From the NCBI GenBank assembly GCA_937873315.1, contig CALMQX010000026.1, positions 51,371-115,370 of the forward strand: DNA of 64,000 bases, in the 5' to 3' direction. The notes below the pieces were generated by a model that saw only the letters and a list, made by a program, of their open reading frames with translations, was not told the origin of the DNA and searched no databases. Below, in pieces: positions 8,915-18,943 of this stretch (the stretch's first letter is position 1; the number at the start of each line of letters is the position of its first letter). A program made the position numbers and the translations under genes. The DNA is from an uncultured Nostocoides sp. (GTDB lineage Bacteria; Actinomycetota; Actinomycetes; Actinomycetales; Dermatophilaceae).

Positions 8915-9327
8915 CACTGCACTCCAGCTTCCTCCCGCATACCGACCCCGAGGCTTCGCTGGCCTTCTATCGCGATCTGCTCGGCTTCGAGGTGCGGCTG
9001 GACGTCGGCCACGGCCTGATGCGGTGGATCACCGTCGGTCCCCCGAACCAGCCCGACACCGCCGTCGTCTTGCACCCACCCGGCGTCGGCAACGACCTCA
9101 CCGATGACGAGCGCGACACCCTGCTTCGGTTGATCGCGAAGGGAACCTACTTCGGCGTCAACCTCGCCACCCCGGACCTGGACGCGACCTTCGCCGCATT
9201 GGAGGCAGGGGGCGCAGACGTCGTTCAGGAACCGATTGCCCAGGACTACGGCTTGCGCGATGCGGCCGTCCGCGATCCAGCGGGCAATCTCATCCGGATT
9301 CAGGAACTCGCAGGCGGTGACCGGTGA
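8905..9327 (+). CDS. VOC (glyoxalase/bleomycin-resistance-like) protein
   Basis: 140 residues with the two beta-alpha-beta-beta-beta modules of the vicinal oxygen chelate superfamily. SFLPHTDPEASLAFYRDLLG is the first-module signature, and AAVRDPAGNLIRIQEL the second-module one. Members bind metal and act as lyases, dioxygenases or drug-sequestering proteins; nothing in the sequence fixes the reaction. The ATG at 8905 is chosen because it begins directly at the first strand; an upstream frame extension lies inside the AraC gene. It is coupled to the following gene through TGATG. Confidence 0.85.
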   Translation: MDLTLHSSFLPHTDPEASLAFYRDLLGFEVRLDVGHGLMRWITVGPPNQPDTAVVLHPPGVGNDLTDDERDTLLRLIAKGTYFGVNLATPDLDATFAALEAGGADVVQEPIAQDYGLRDAAVRDPAGNLIRIQELAGGDR

Positions 9328-9773
9328 TGGGCGGCCAGAGCGGCGGCGAAGGCACGTTCAGTGCAGCCGAACGCGCGGCCATGAGGGAGCGCGCCGCAGA
9401 GCTCAAGGCTGCCGGGAAAGGCACCGGTTCGGCGAAGAAGGCCCGGGAGGCAGCAGCCTGCGCCGAGGCGATCGCCGCGCTGCCCGTGCAAGACCGTGAG
9501 ATCGCCGAACTCGTGCACAAACTCGTCGCCGCAGAAGCCCCTCACTTGGACCCCAAGACGTGGTACGGCTTTCCGTCATACGCGCGTGATGGCAAGGTCG
9601 TCGTGTTCTACCAACCGGCCTCGAAGTTCGACACTCGGTATGGCACGGTCGGCTTCAGCGAGGACGCACATCTGGATGCCGGATCGCTCTGGCCCACGGC
9701 ATATGCCGTCCTCGATGTCACAGCTGAGGTCGAGGCGACACTCCAAACACTAATCCGGCGAGCCGCGGGCTGA
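9327..9773 (+). CDS. DUF1801/YdhG-like protein
   Basis: 148 residues. The charged N-terminus (SAAERAAMRERAAELKAAGK) is followed by a compact domain containing LDPKTWYGFPSYARDGKVVV and the GTVGFSEDAHLDAGSLWPTA strand pattern. This matches actinobacterial DUF1801 (YdhG-like) proteins, whose biochemical function is unknown. Start is either the GTG at 9324 or the ATG at 9327, which shares one base with the upstream stop. Third gene of the AraC-VOC unit. Confidence 0.75.
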   Translation: MGGQSGGEGTFSAAERAAMRERAAELKAAGKGTGSAKKAREAAACAEAIAALPVQDREIAELVHKLVAAEAPHLDPKTWYGFPSYARDGKVVVFYQPASKFDTRYGTVGFSEDAHLDAGSLWPTAYAVLDVTAEVEATLQTLIRRAAG

Positions 9774-9855
9774 ACGCGGTCGGTGTGAGGCGACCACACC
9801 CACGTCGCAGGAAAGCACTAGGTCGCCCAGGGTTGCCTCTGCGACAGTGGGGTCC

Positions 9856-10767
9856 ATGGATGCCTTGCCGTCCGGGTATGCCGCCCGCTCGCTGACCCCG
9901 GCCGATCTGGATCAGGTCTATGCGGTGTATGCCGCGGACGAGCTCGCGAATGCGGGCGAGCTCAGCATCGAACGCGAGGACATCGACAGCGATTGGTCTC
10001 GACCGAGTTTCGACCTGGCCGCCGACGCGATCGCCGTCACCCACGCTGGCGCCATCGTGGCTGCCGGGGAGATCGCGCGGCATGGCAATCGAGCCGAGGC
10101 CGCTGTCCACCCTGACCATCAGGGTCGTGGGATCGGTCAGTGGCTGGAGTCGTGGCTTGCCGATCGTGCGGTTCGTCAGGGGGCGAGCAGCATCGCGCAG
10201 ATCGCTCCCCAGGGATCGACCAAAGACCGCTTCCTCATCGACTCCGGGTACGCATTGGCGCACACCTCGTGGGTGCTTCAGCTGCCGGAAGGCGCGGCAA
10301 TCCCCGACCGCCCCCTCCCCCCTGGTTATGCCCTACGGACGGCAACCGGCGACGACATCGCGGCGGCATACGAGGTGGTCCAACGGGCCTTTGGTGAGTG
10401 GGAGGGCCGCGCCCGGGAGAGTTATGAGGACTGGCGCGCCACCATCGTTGACCGACCAGGCACCCAACCCTGGCAATTGCGCGTGATCACCCAGGGCGGT
10501 CACGTCGTCGGCACCGCCTTCACCATCCTGGACACCTGGAAGAACGGCTACGTGCAGCAACTCGCCGTCGAGCGCGAGCACCGCGGGCGAGGATTGGCCC
10601 AAATCCTGCTGGCGGACGCCTTCTCGGGCGCCCGAGCACGCGGGGCCGCGACCAGCGAACTGTCGACCGATTCCCGCACCGGCGCGCTCGGACTCTACGA
10701 AAAGGTCGGCATGGTGGTGCGGCAGACGTGGGTCAACCGCCGCCGGGAACTCACGCCTCCGCGTTGA
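9856..10767 (+). CDS. Tandem GNAT acetyltransferase
   Basis: 303 residues with two GCN5-related N-acetyltransferase folds. The N-terminal half has a recognisable acetyl-CoA motif A (AAVHPDHQGRGIGQWLESWL). The C-terminal half has the cleaner motif (LAVEREHRGRGLAQILLADA), followed by LGLYEKVGM typical of motif B. The substrate is not predictable; two-domain GNATs include mycothiol synthase-like and antibiotic-modifying enzymes. The start is the ATG at 9856, or the GTG three codons upstream at 9847. The 3' end overlaps the convergent acyl-CoA-binding gene by 17 bp. Confidence 0.85.
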   Translation: MDALPSGYAARSLTPADLDQVYAVYAADELANAGELSIEREDIDSDWSRPSFDLAADAIAVTHAGAIVAAGEIARHGNRAEAAVHPDHQGRGIGQWLESWLADRAVRQGASSIAQIAPQGSTKDRFLIDSGYALAHTSWVLQLPEGAAIPDRPLPPGYALRTATGDDIAAAYEVVQRAFGEWEGRARESYEDWRATIVDRPGTQPWQLRVITQGGHVVGTAFTILDTWKNGYVQQLAVEREHRGRGLAQILLADAFSGARARGAATSELSTDSRTGALGLYEKVGMVVRQTWVNRRRELTPPR

Positions 10768-11014
10768 TGAGCCCCTGCACGACCTCGACGTAGCGCGCGC
10801 GAGCATCCTCGGCGCTGGTGCCCGACAACTCGGACCAGGCGTCGTACTTGGCCCTCCCGACCAGATCAGTAAAGCCCGGCCGCTTGCCCGAGACATCTCC
10901 GACCGTGGCCTGCTTGAACAGCCCGTAGAGCTCGAGCTTGACCTGGTTGCCCGGGTTATTCGACAGGGTCGGAACCGCCGCAACGGCCGCCTCGAAATCG
11001 CTCACTGATGCCAT
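10751..11014 (-). CDS. Acyl-CoA-binding protein
   Basis: An 87-residue four-helix ACBP that carries long-chain acyl-CoA esters in the cytoplasm. LKLYALFKQATVGD of the family appears as LELYGLFKQATVGD, followed by RPGFTDLVGRAKYDAW with the acyl-CoA-binding lysine and tryptophan, and a last helix ARARYVEVVQGLI. The ATG at 11014 fits the family length; a GTG three codons upstream is an alternative. Single-domain ACBPs are frequent in eukaryotes but scattered in bacteria, so its presence is mildly notable. Confidence 0.88.
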   Translation of the reverse strand: MASVSDFEAAVAAVPTLSNNPGNQVKLELYGLFKQATVGDVSGKRPGFTDLVGRAKYDAWSELSGTSAEDARARYVEVVQGLINAEA

Positions 11015-11053
11015 GCGCGACACTGTATGGCACGACCCCAGTCACGACCAGGG

Positions 11054-12130
<1,077 letters not shown>

Positions 12131-12166
12131 TCACCCTGTGGTCAGCCGGGACACGCGAGCACTATG

Positions 12167-12195
12167 TTGCCTTTCATTGAATATTCATCTAATCT
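12167..12195 (+). promoter_or_regulatory. Putative yceI promoter with internal palindrome
   Basis: TTGCCT at 12167-12172 and TAATCT at 12190-12195 are separated by 17 bp, a sigma-70-like promoter in an AT-rich island of otherwise GC-rich DNA. Between them lies a perfect 10-bp palindrome, TGAATATTCA (12178-12187). This placement would let a bound dimer block RNA polymerase. The palindrome is seen directly; the repressor identity is unknown (a MarR-type protein is plausible). Confidence 0.5.
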
Positions 12196-12235
12196 GGGAC
12201 GGCAGGGCACATTCGACGTAGACAAGGACTTCCCC

Positions 12236-12793
12236 ATGACTCTCCCCAGCGACCTCGCTGAACTCGCCGGCACCTGGACCATCGACGCCTCGCACTCGCG
12301 CATGGGCTTCGTTGCTCGGCACGCCATGGTCACCAAGGTGCGTGGCTCGTTCAACTCCTTCGAGGGCAGCGCGGTCGTCACCGATGGCGACCTCAGCGGC
12401 TCGTCGGCCACCGTCACGATCGACGCGAACAGCATCGACACCCGCAACGAGCAGCGCGATGGTCACCTGCGCAGCAATGACTTCTTCGACATGGAGAACT
12501 ACCCGACCATCACCTTCACCTCGACCGGTGTCGAGGCCACCTCGGCCGCCGAGTTCACCGTGACCGGCGACCTCACGATCAAGGGGGTCACCCGCGAGGT
12601 GTCCATCCCCTTCACCTTCGAGGGTGCGGCGAACGACCCGTTCGGCAACCTGCGGGCTGGCTTCGAGGGCAGCACGGTCATCAACCGCAAGGACTTCGGC
12701 ATCGAGTGGAACGCCGCGCTCGAGACCGGCGGCGTCCTCGTCAGCGAGAAGATCACCCTGGAGATCGAGATTTCGGCCATCAAGGCTGCCTGA
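12236..12793 (+). CDS. YceI-family lipid-binding protein
   Basis: 185 residues forming the YceI lipocalin-like beta-barrel that binds isoprenoid-type lipids. AGTWTIDASHSRMGFVARHA is the classic first strand, followed by VTIDANSIDTRNEQRDGHLR, the FDMENYPTITFTST block and a final EISAIKAA strand. There is no signal peptide, so this actinobacterial member is probably cytoplasmic. The ATG at 12236 is chosen over an upstream in-frame ATG at 12164, which would place the start before the predicted promoter elements. A strong hairpin terminator follows. Confidence 0.92.
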   Translation: MTLPSDLAELAGTWTIDASHSRMGFVARHAMVTKVRGSFNSFEGSAVVTDGDLSGSSATVTIDANSIDTRNEQRDGHLRSNDFFDMENYPTITFTSTGVEATSAAEFTVTGDLTIKGVTREVSIPFTFEGAANDPFGNLRAGFEGSTVINRKDFGIEWNAALETGGVLVSEKITLEIEISAIKAA

Positions 12794-12800
12794 GCCTGAC

Positions 12801-12857
12801 CGCTCAGCAGTAAGGGCGTGGCCCGCTTCGGCGGGACCACGCCCTTACTGCTGAGCG
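12801..12857. terminator. Bidirectional hairpin terminator, yceI/era
   Basis: Perfect 21-nt inverted arms at 12801-12821 and 12837-12857, extended inward by CCCGC/GCGGG around a TTCG tetraloop, with one bulged A at 12836. It separates the convergent yceI and era genes and can serve both strands. No long U-tract follows, as is usual in actinobacteria. Confidence 0.85.
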
Positions 12858-12872
12858 GAGCCGTGGCCCGGC

Positions 12873-13796
12873 CTAGAAACCCAGTCGCCCCAATTGCTTG
12901 GGATCCCGTTGCCAGTCCTTGGCGACCTTGACGTGCAGGTCGAGGTGAACCCGCTGACCGAGCAACGCCTCGATATTCTGGCGAGCCCGCATGCCGACCT
13001 CACGCAACCGGGATCCACCCCGACCAATCACGATGGCCTTCTGCGAATCACGCTCGACGAAGACGTTGACCCGCACGTCGAGTAAGGGGTTATCCGCTGA
13101 TCGTCCCGCGCGCGGCAGGACCTCCTCCACCACCACAGCCAGCGAGTGCGGCAACTCATCGCGCACCCCCTCCAGCGCAGCCTCTCGGACCAGCTCGGCG
13201 ATCATCACCTCGTCTGGCTCATCGGTGAGGACGTCATCGGGATACAAGGGCCCCGGTGAGGGCGGCAGATAGGAGGCGAGCACCCGACCCACATCAGCGA
13301 CCTGCGCACCGCTCGTCCCCGAGCAGGGCACGATCGCGGCCCACTCCCCCAGCTGGTCGATGGAGATGAGGTGCTCGGCGAGCCGGACCTTGTCGACGGT
13401 GTCGGATTTGGTGGCAATCGCCACCACGGGAGTGCGCTTGGCGGCAGACACCTCGGCCAACTCGGCAGCGATGAACTGATCGCCCGGGCCGATGCGCTGG
13501 TTCGCCGGGAGGCAAAAGCCGATCACGTCAACCTCGAGCAGGGTCTCGCGCACCAGATCATTCAGCCGCTCGCCCAACAACGTGCGCGGCTTATGCAGCC
13601 CAGGGGTGTCGACCAGGATCAACTGACTGCTCGGCGAGGTGACGATCCCGCGGATCGTATGCCGCGTCGTCTGCGGTTTGCTCGAGGTGATCGCGACCTT
13701 GGATCCGACCAAGGCATTGGTCAGCGTGGACTTGCCCGCATTGGGGCGTCCGACCAGGCAGGCAAATCCTGCGGTATAGGCGATCGGATCCGTCAT
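12873..13796 (-). CDS. era: GTPase Era
   Basis: Assembly GTPase of the 30S subunit that binds the 16S rRNA 3' end. 307 residues. G1 is GRPNAGKSTL, the switch region contains QTTRHTIRGI, G3 is DTPGLHKP, G4 is TKSD. A C-terminal KH domain is marked by AIVIGRGGSRLREVGMRARQ. Last gene of the leftward operon that begins at hrcA; its ATG overlaps the CNNM stop by four bases (13793-13796). Confidence 0.96.
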   Translation of the reverse strand: MTDPIAYTAGFACLVGRPNAGKSTLTNALVGSKVAITSSKPQTTRHTIRGIVTSPSSQLILVDTPGLHKPRTLLGERLNDLVRETLLEVDVIGFCLPANQRIGPGDQFIAAELAEVSAAKRTPVVAIATKSDTVDKVRLAEHLISIDQLGEWAAIVPCSGTSGAQVADVGRVLASYLPPSPGPLYPDDVLTDEPDEVMIAELVREAALEGVRDELPHSLAVVVEEVLPRAGRSADNPLLDVRVNVFVERDSQKAIVIGRGGSRLREVGMRARQNIEALLGQRVHLDLHVKVAKDWQRDPKQLGRLGF

Positions 13797-15076
13797 GACG
13801 CCACCTCCCCATCGTCGGCTACGGGTTCGACGACCCGTTCGACCAGGACCGTCGCGATCCGGTGGCGTCGACCGGACATCCGCTCCGCGGTCAGGCGCAA
13901 ACCGGCGACTTCGCAGCTCGAGCCGAGAATCGGCACCTTGCCAATCGTCTTGCCGATGAGGCCGCCTACGGAGTCCACGTCGTCCTCCTCGAGGTCCACG
14001 TCCAGCAACTCGGCCAGATCATCCACGTGCATGGTCGCGTCCACCCGGAAGCGACCATCACCCAGATCCTCGGCCTCGGGGTCCTCGCGGTCGTATTCGT
14101 CGGCTATCTCCCCGACGATTTCCTCGAGGATGTCCTCGATGGTGATCAGTCCGGCGGTGCCGCCGTACTCATCCACCACGACCGCCAAGTGGGTCTGGTT
14201 CACCTGCATCTCACGCAGCAGATCGTCGACCGGCTTGCTTTCGGGCACGAAGGGCGCCGGTCGCATGAGCTCGGTGACCAGCACCGTGGCGCCTTCCTCG
14301 TGGGCCGTCATCCGGCGCACGACATCCTTGAGGTACAGCAGCCCCACGATGTCGTCGACGTCGTCACCTTCCACCGGCATCCGCGAGAAGCCCGATCGCA
14401 GGAAGAGGCCCATCGCTTGGCGAGCAGTGCGATCGTGGTCGATCGACACCATGTCCGTGCGGGGCACCATGACCTCGCGGGCCACGGTGTCCCCCAACTC
14501 GAACACCGAATTGAGCATCTCGCGCTCATCGGCCTCGATCAGGGCGTGCTCACCGGCCATGTCCACCAAGTCGCGCAACTCGGACGCCGACTCAAATGGT
14601 CCGTCCCGGAAGCCCTTGCCCGGGGTGAAGGCATTGGCAATCGCCACCAGGACTCGCGACAGCGGCCCCAGGACCCGACGTAACCAAATGGCCACCGGTG
14701 CCGCGACCAGAGCCACTCGCGAACTGTGCTGCGCACCCAAGGTGCCGGGCGACACCCCGACAACCGCAAACGAGATCGCGGCCATGATGGCCGTCGCGAT
14801 GACGAAGGGCTGCCAGGTCCCCTCTACCCGGTTGACGACCAGCAGGGTGATCATCACGGCCACGACCGACTCAGCCACGACCCGAACGAAAGAAAGCACC
14901 GACAGGTATGCCGCGGTGTCGCTGACGACCTTGACCAGGGCCGTGGCACCGGCTCGGCGCTCCTCGACCAACTCGGCAGCGCGCACGCGCGACATCCGCG
15001 TGAAGGCGGCCTCGGCCGTGGAGATCAGGAAGGCCACCACCGTGGCGACCACAGCGACCAGAATCTGCTGCGTCAT
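13793..15076 (-). CDS. CNNM/CorC-family membrane protein (DUF21, CBS pair)
   Basis: 427 residues, often annotated as hemolysin family; relatives are linked to Mg2+/Co2+ efflux or homeostasis. Order: an N-terminal DUF21 membrane domain with about three or four helices (residues 1-140), the linker FESASELRDLVDMAGEHALI, two CBS domains (VPRTDMVSIDHD and the segment ending GGTAGLITIEDILEEIVGEI), and a C-terminal CorC/HlyC domain from about residue 345. It overlaps ybeY upstream and era downstream by four bases each. This phoH-ybeY-CNNM-era order is a conserved actinobacterial unit. Confidence 0.9.
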   Translation of the reverse strand: MTQQILVAVVATVVAFLISTAEAAFTRMSRVRAAELVEERRAGATALVKVVSDTAAYLSVLSFVRVVAESVVAVMITLLVVNRVEGTWQPFVIATAIMAAISFAVVGVSPGTLGAQHSSRVALVAAPVAIWLRRVLGPLSRVLVAIANAFTPGKGFRDGPFESASELRDLVDMAGEHALIEADEREMLNSVFELGDTVAREVMVPRTDMVSIDHDRTARQAMGLFLRSGFSRMPVEGDDVDDIVGLLYLKDVVRRMTAHEEGATVLVTELMRPAPFVPESKPVDDLLREMQVNQTHLAVVVDEYGGTAGLITIEDILEEIVGEIADEYDREDPEAEDLGDGRFRVDATMHVDDLAELLDVDLEEDDVDSVGGLIGKTIGKVPILGSSCEVAGLRLTAERMSGRRHRIATVLVERVVEPVADDGEVAS

Positions 15077-15549
15077 GACCGCTCAGGCGCTGCGCGACCG
15101 CGGGTGGCCAGGAAGGTCAGCAGGAGCTGACGCTGAAGCTCAAACATCTCCGCTTCCTCCTCGGGTGTGGCGTGGTCAAAGCCCAGGAGGTGCAACATCC
15201 CGTGCGTCGTCAGCAAGAGGAGCTCATCCTCCATGGCATGCCCAGCCTCGATGGCCTGGCGAGCGGCAACCGTAGGACACAAGACAATGTCGCCGAGCAT
15301 GCCTTCGGACGGCTCGACATCGGAGCGACCGGGACGCAACTCGTCCATCGGGAAGCTCATCACATCGGTCGGCCCCGGCAGATCCATCCACTGGACGTGC
15401 AGCACCTCCATGGCGGCCTCATCGACCAGCCGGACGCACACATCGGCGTCCTGGTGCACCCGCATCCGGGTCATTACATAGCGAACACAGGCGACCAATT
15501 CGAGCTCATCGATGGCCGTCTCGGTCTCATTGAGGACATCGACACTCAT
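15073..15549 (-). CDS. ybeY: rRNA maturation endoribonuclease YbeY
   Basis: Metal-dependent RNase for 16S rRNA 3'-end maturation and 70S quality control. 158 residues. The zinc site is HGMLHLLGFDH (H-x3-H-x5-H), and PTDVMSFPMDE with GDIVLCP are conserved. The ATG at 15549 overlaps the phoH stop (ATGA) and begins [10 protein letters not shown], as in homologues; an earlier in-frame start at 15615 would lie well inside phoH. Confidence 0.95.
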   Translation of the reverse strand: MSVDVLNETETAIDELELVACVRYVMTRMRVHQDADVCVRLVDEAAMEVLHVQWMDLPGPTDVMSFPMDELRPGRSDVEPSEGMLGDIVLCPTVAARQAIEAGHAMEDELLLLTTHGMLHLLGFDHATPEEEAEMFELQRQLLLTFLATRGRAAPERS

Positions 15550-16631
15550 CCGCGGGGCCGATCGCTGCGGCGCTCGTGCCTGGCCCGATCCTCGCGCGGA
15601 CGCGCGGCATCCCACCTGCCATAGGCATCCACAATGGCGCCGACGAGGCGATGACGGACGACATCGTGGGCCGTGAGCTCGGCGAAATGGACGTCATCGA
15701 GACCCTCGAGGATGTCGCGAACGACGCGCAGCCCGCTGAGAGTCCCTCCCGGGAGGTCGACCTGGGTGACGTCTCCGGTCACCACCATGGTTGAGCCGAA
15801 GCCGAGTCGGGTGAGGAACATCTTCATCTGCTCGGGCGAGGTGTTCTGTGCCTCGTCGAGGATAATGAAGGCGTCATTGAGGGTGCGGCCGCGCATGTAC
15901 GCCAGCGGGGCCACCTCGATCGTCCCGGCGACCATCAGGCGCGGAATCGACTCGGGGTCGACCATGTCGTGCAGTGCGTCATACAGGGGACGCAAGTAGG
16001 GGTCGATCTTGTCGTTGAGGGTGCCGGGCAAGAACCCGAGACGCTCGCCTGCCTCCACTGCCGGGCGGGTGAGGATGATGCGGGTCACCCGTTTGGCCTG
16101 CAGAGCGGCGACGGCTTTGGCCATGGCGAGATACGTCTTGCCGGTGCCAGCGGGTCCGATGCCAAAGACGATGGTGTTCTCGTCGATCGCGTCGACATAC
16201 CGCTTCTGCCCAAGCGTCTTGGGCCGAATCGTGCGCCCTCGGTTGGAGACGATATTCATGGTCAGCACATCGGCCGGGCGCTCTTTGGTCTGCTCGCGAA
16301 GCATCTGAATGGAGCGCTCAACCGCGTCGCGGTTCAACGGCTGCCCGGCCTCGATGACGGCCAGTAACTCATCCACCAGCCGCTCGACGAGCGCGATATC
16401 CGCGCTCGGTCCAGTGATCCGAAACTCGTTGCCGCGCACGTGAATCTGGACCCGGGGAAACTGGCGCTCCATGGTCCGCAGCAGCTCATCCCTCGGGCCC
16501 AAAAGGGACACCATGGACACCTCGGGCGGAATCACCACGACGTGGTGCGGAACGTGCGGGTGCGCCGATCCGGGCTCACCGTCGGGGACGGGAACCTGCT
16601 GGTCACTATGGTCACTGTGGGCGTCAGACAT
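15546..16631 (-). CDS. PhoH-like ATPase
   Basis: A 361-residue cytoplasmic ATPase of the PhoH family, associated with RNA metabolism and found with YbeY across bacteria. Walker A is [20 protein letters not shown]; Walker B lies in [20 protein letters not shown]. An N-terminal KH-like segment (residues 30-110) and a histidine-rich extreme N-terminus precede the ATPase core. The ATG at 16631 is chosen; a GTG at 16640 would add three residues. First gene of the tightly overlapping phoH-ybeY-CNNM-era run. Confidence 0.93.
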   Translation of the reverse strand: MSDAHSDHSDQQVPVPDGEPGSAHPHVPHHVVVIPPEVSMVSLLGPRDELLRTMERQFPRVQIHVRGNEFRITGPSADIALVERLVDELLAVIEAGQPLNRDAVERSIQMLREQTKERPADVLTMNIVSNRGRTIRPKTLGQKRYVDAIDENTIVFGIGPAGTGKTYLAMAKAVAALQAKRVTRIILTRPAVEAGERLGFLPGTLNDKIDPYLRPLYDALHDMVDPESIPRLMVAGTIEVAPLAYMRGRTLNDAFIILDEAQNTSPEQMKMFLTRLGFGSTMVVTGDVTQVDLPGGTLSGLRVVRDILEGLDDVHFAELTAHDVVRHRLVGAIVDAYGRWDAARPREDRARHERRSDRPRG

Positions 16632-16689
16632 CGTGCCCACAGTCTACGTAAGCGCTCGCTTGCTCGTCACCGGCATTAACCGGAGCGGA

Positions 16690-17040
16690 TCAGCCCGGAG
16701 GCCAAGTGAAGGGACGCCCACCCAGGACGTGCAAGTGCATGTGAAATACCGTCTGCTGGGCCGCCGCACCGGTGTTGGCAACCGTGCGATAACCGTCGAG
16801 GCCCTCCAGGTCAGCCACCCGAGCCACCAAGGCCCAGGCATCGGCCATCTCCTCGGGCGCCGCGGCGGCCAGCGCTGCGGCATTCGGCTCGTGGCGCTTG
16901 GGGATCACGAGCACATGGCTCGGCGCTTGTGGGCTGATGTCGCGGAAGGCCACGCTGTGCTCGCTCTCAGCCACCAGATCGGCCGGGATTTCGCGAGCCA
17001 CGATCCGACAGAACAAGCACGATGCGTCATTGGCGCTCAT
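16690..17040 (-). CDS. HIT-family nucleotide-binding protein
   Basis: 116 residues of the HINT branch of the histidine-triad superfamily, purine nucleoside phosphoramidase-like. CLFCRIVAREIPA starts the domain and the active-site triad is HMHLHVLGG with its preceding QTVF. It sits 10 bp after the rsmE stop and 58 bp before phoH within the same leftward run. The ATG at 17040 is used; MPG upstream is a possible three-residue extension. Confidence 0.92.
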   Translation of the reverse strand: MSANDASCLFCRIVAREIPADLVAESEHSVAFRDISPQAPSHVLVIPKRHEPNAAALAAAAPEEMADAWALVARVADLEGLDGYRTVANTGAAAQQTVFHMHLHVLGGRPFTWPPG

Positions 17041-17050
17041 GCCAGGCACC

Positions 17051-17797
17051 CTACGCCTGCCAGCGAAGGCGCGCGCAGAGCACGGCCAGGGCCGCCGGCC
17101 CTGCGCTTGAGCTGCGGAGCACGTGTGGCCCGAGCCGCATCGGCCGAGCCCCCACGGACTCCAACACGCTCAGTTCGGTCGGCGTGATGCCACCTTCGGG
17201 ACCGACCACGACGAGGACCTCCCCAGCCTCGGGGAAGCTCTGGCTCGCCAAGGGTTGATCCGCGTCCTCGTGCAGGACGTATGCCGCAGACGCGCCAGCC
17301 AGACGTGCGGCCAGTGCGCGAGTGGTCACGGTTGGACCGAGCGCTGGCACGCGGGTCCGACGCGACTGCTTGGCGGCCGAACGCAGGAGCGCCCGCCAGG
17401 ACTCTCGTGCCTTCTCGGCCCGGGCCCCACGCCACTGCACGATGCTGCGCTCGGCCTGCCAGGGAATGACCTCGTCCACGCCGAGCTCGGTGGCGGCCTC
17501 GATCGCTTGGTCGTCCCGACCGCCCTTGGCCAAGGCCTGAACCAGCACCAGGCGGACAGGCGGGACCGCATCGTGGCCGGTACTCGCCAGCAGGATCGTG
17601 ACGGACGCCTTGTCGACGGCCACGACCTCGCCGCGGCCCCAGGATCCTTCGCCGTCGGCGAGGACCACCACCTCACCTGGGCTGGTCCGACGGACGGTCG
17701 CGGCATGGCGCCCCTCAGCGCCATCCAGCAGCACCTGCTCCCCCGGCTGCCACGCCGTCGCGAGCGCTGGCGACACCAGGTAGACGGGGGCGGTCAC
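17051..17797 (-). CDS. rsmE: 16S rRNA m3U1498 methyltransferase
   Basis: SPOUT-class methyltransferase that N3-methylates U1498 of 16S rRNA. 248 residues: an N-terminal PUA-like domain (to about residue 75), then the knotted SAM-binding domain with VQALAKGGRDDQAIEAATEL, VVVGPEGGIT and LGPHVLRSSSAGPAALAVL. The GTG at 17797 abuts the dnaJ stop with no intervening bases. The hrcA-dnaJ-rsmE order is standard for actinobacteria. Confidence 0.95.
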   Translation of the reverse strand: MTAPVYLVSPALATAWQPGEQVLLDGAEGRHAATVRRTSPGEVVVLADGEGSWGRGEVVAVDKASVTILLASTGHDAVPPVRLVLVQALAKGGRDDQAIEAATELGVDEVIPWQAERSIVQWRGARAEKARESWRALLRSAAKQSRRTRVPALGPTVTTRALAARLAGASAAYVLHEDADQPLASQSFPEAGEVLVVVGPEGGITPTELSVLESVGARPMRLGPHVLRSSSAGPAALAVLCARLRWQA

Positions 17798-18928
17798 TCA
17801 GCGAGCCTTGAAAGCGTCGCGCAACTTGCCAAAGATCGTGCCGTCCTCGGCGTGCGTGGTCTTGGCCTGCGGACGCTCCTCACCGCGCAATGCGGCCAAC
17901 CGTCGCAGCAGGTCCTCCTGCTCGGCGTCGAGCTTCGTGGGGGTCTGGACCTGCACATGGACCGTGAGATCCCCACGACCGGTCCCGCGCAAGTGGGTCA
18001 CTCCCAGGCCGCGCACAGTGATCGTTTCCCCAGTGGCCGCGCCTCGCCGAATGGTGACCTCCCGGGCCCCGTCCAAGGTGTCCACATTCACCGTCGCCCC
18101 GAGGGCAGCAGCGGTCATGGGCACTTCGATGCTGGTGTGCAGATCGTCATTGCGTCGACGCATGGTCGGGTGTGAGCGGACGGCAATCTCGACATACAGA
18201 TCCCCGGCGGGTCCGGCGCCATGGCCGACCTCCCCCTCGCCGGCCAACTGAATACGGGTGCCAGTGTCGACGCCAGCAGGCACTTTGAGCGTCAGGGTCC
18301 GGCGAGTCCGTACGCGGCCGTCACCCGAGCACTCGAAGCAGGGATGCGGGATGACATTGCCGAACCCTTGGCAGGTCGGGCAGGGCCGGCTGGTCATCAC
18401 CTGGCCCAGGAAACTGCGTTGGACCTGCTGGATCTCGCCACGTCCACCACAGGCATCGCAGGTGCGCGGTGACGTACCGGGCTGGGCGCCGCCGCCGTGG
18501 CAACTCGAGCAGGCCACCGCGGTGTCGATCGTGATCTCCTTCTCGGCCCCGAAGACCGCGTCGGCCAGGTCGATGTCGAGCCGGACCAAGGCGTCCTGGC
18601 CACGCGAGACCCGGGTGCGCGGGCCACGAGCCCCGGCCGCTCCACCGGCACCATTGAAGAAGGCATCCATCATGTCGCTGAACGAAAAGCCCTGCCCGAA
18701 GCCTGCGCTAGCCGAGGCGTAGGGGTCGGCTCCCATGTCATAAGACCGGCGCTTGTCTGGGTCCGACAGAACGTCATAGGCCTGCGAGACGCGCTTGAAC
18801 TGCTCCTCGGCCTCCGGCCCAGGGTTCACATCGGGATGCAGCCGACGGGCAGCCTTGCGGTACGCCCGCTTGATCTCCTCGGCGCTGGCATCCCGCGCCA
18901 CATCGAGGTCGGCGTAATAGTCGTTCAC
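17798..18928 (-). CDS. dnaJ: Co-chaperone DnaJ (DnaJ2 type)
   Basis: 376 residues. A J-domain with the HPD motif ([10 protein letters not shown], after [20 protein letters not shown]) activates DnaK. A Gly/Phe linker ([17 protein letters not shown]) and four CxxCxGxG zinc repeats follow ([32 protein letters not shown]), then the C-terminal substrate-binding domains. It starts with GTG at 18928, 15 bp after hrcA, so it is controlled by HrcA through the CIRCE element; the dnaK-linked dnaJ1 would lie elsewhere. Confidence 0.96.
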   Translation of the reverse strand: MNDYYADLDVARDASAEEIKRAYRKAARRLHPDVNPGPEAEEQFKRVSQAYDVLSDPDKRRSYDMGADPYASASAGFGQGFSFSDMMDAFFNGAGGAAGARGPRTRVSRGQDALVRLDIDLADAVFGAEKEITIDTAVACSSCHGGGAQPGTSPRTCDACGGRGEIQQVQRSFLGQVMTSRPCPTCQGFGNVIPHPCFECSGDGRVRTRRTLTLKVPAGVDTGTRIQLAGEGEVGHGAGPAGDLYVEIAVRSHPTMRRRNDDLHTSIEVPMTAAALGATVNVDTLDGAREVTIRRGAATGETITVRGLGVTHLRGTGRGDLTVHVQVQTPTKLDAEQEDLLRRLAALRGEERPQAKTTHAEDGTIFGKLRDAFKAR

Positions 18929-18943
18929 GGTCGGGTGTGGTCC

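Noticed and set aside
13371..15275. Plus-strand open frame of over 600 codons opposite era and the CNNM gene
   Set aside because: Ser/Arg-rich low-complexity translation without domains; the opposite strand codes for two well-conserved proteins with intact motifs.
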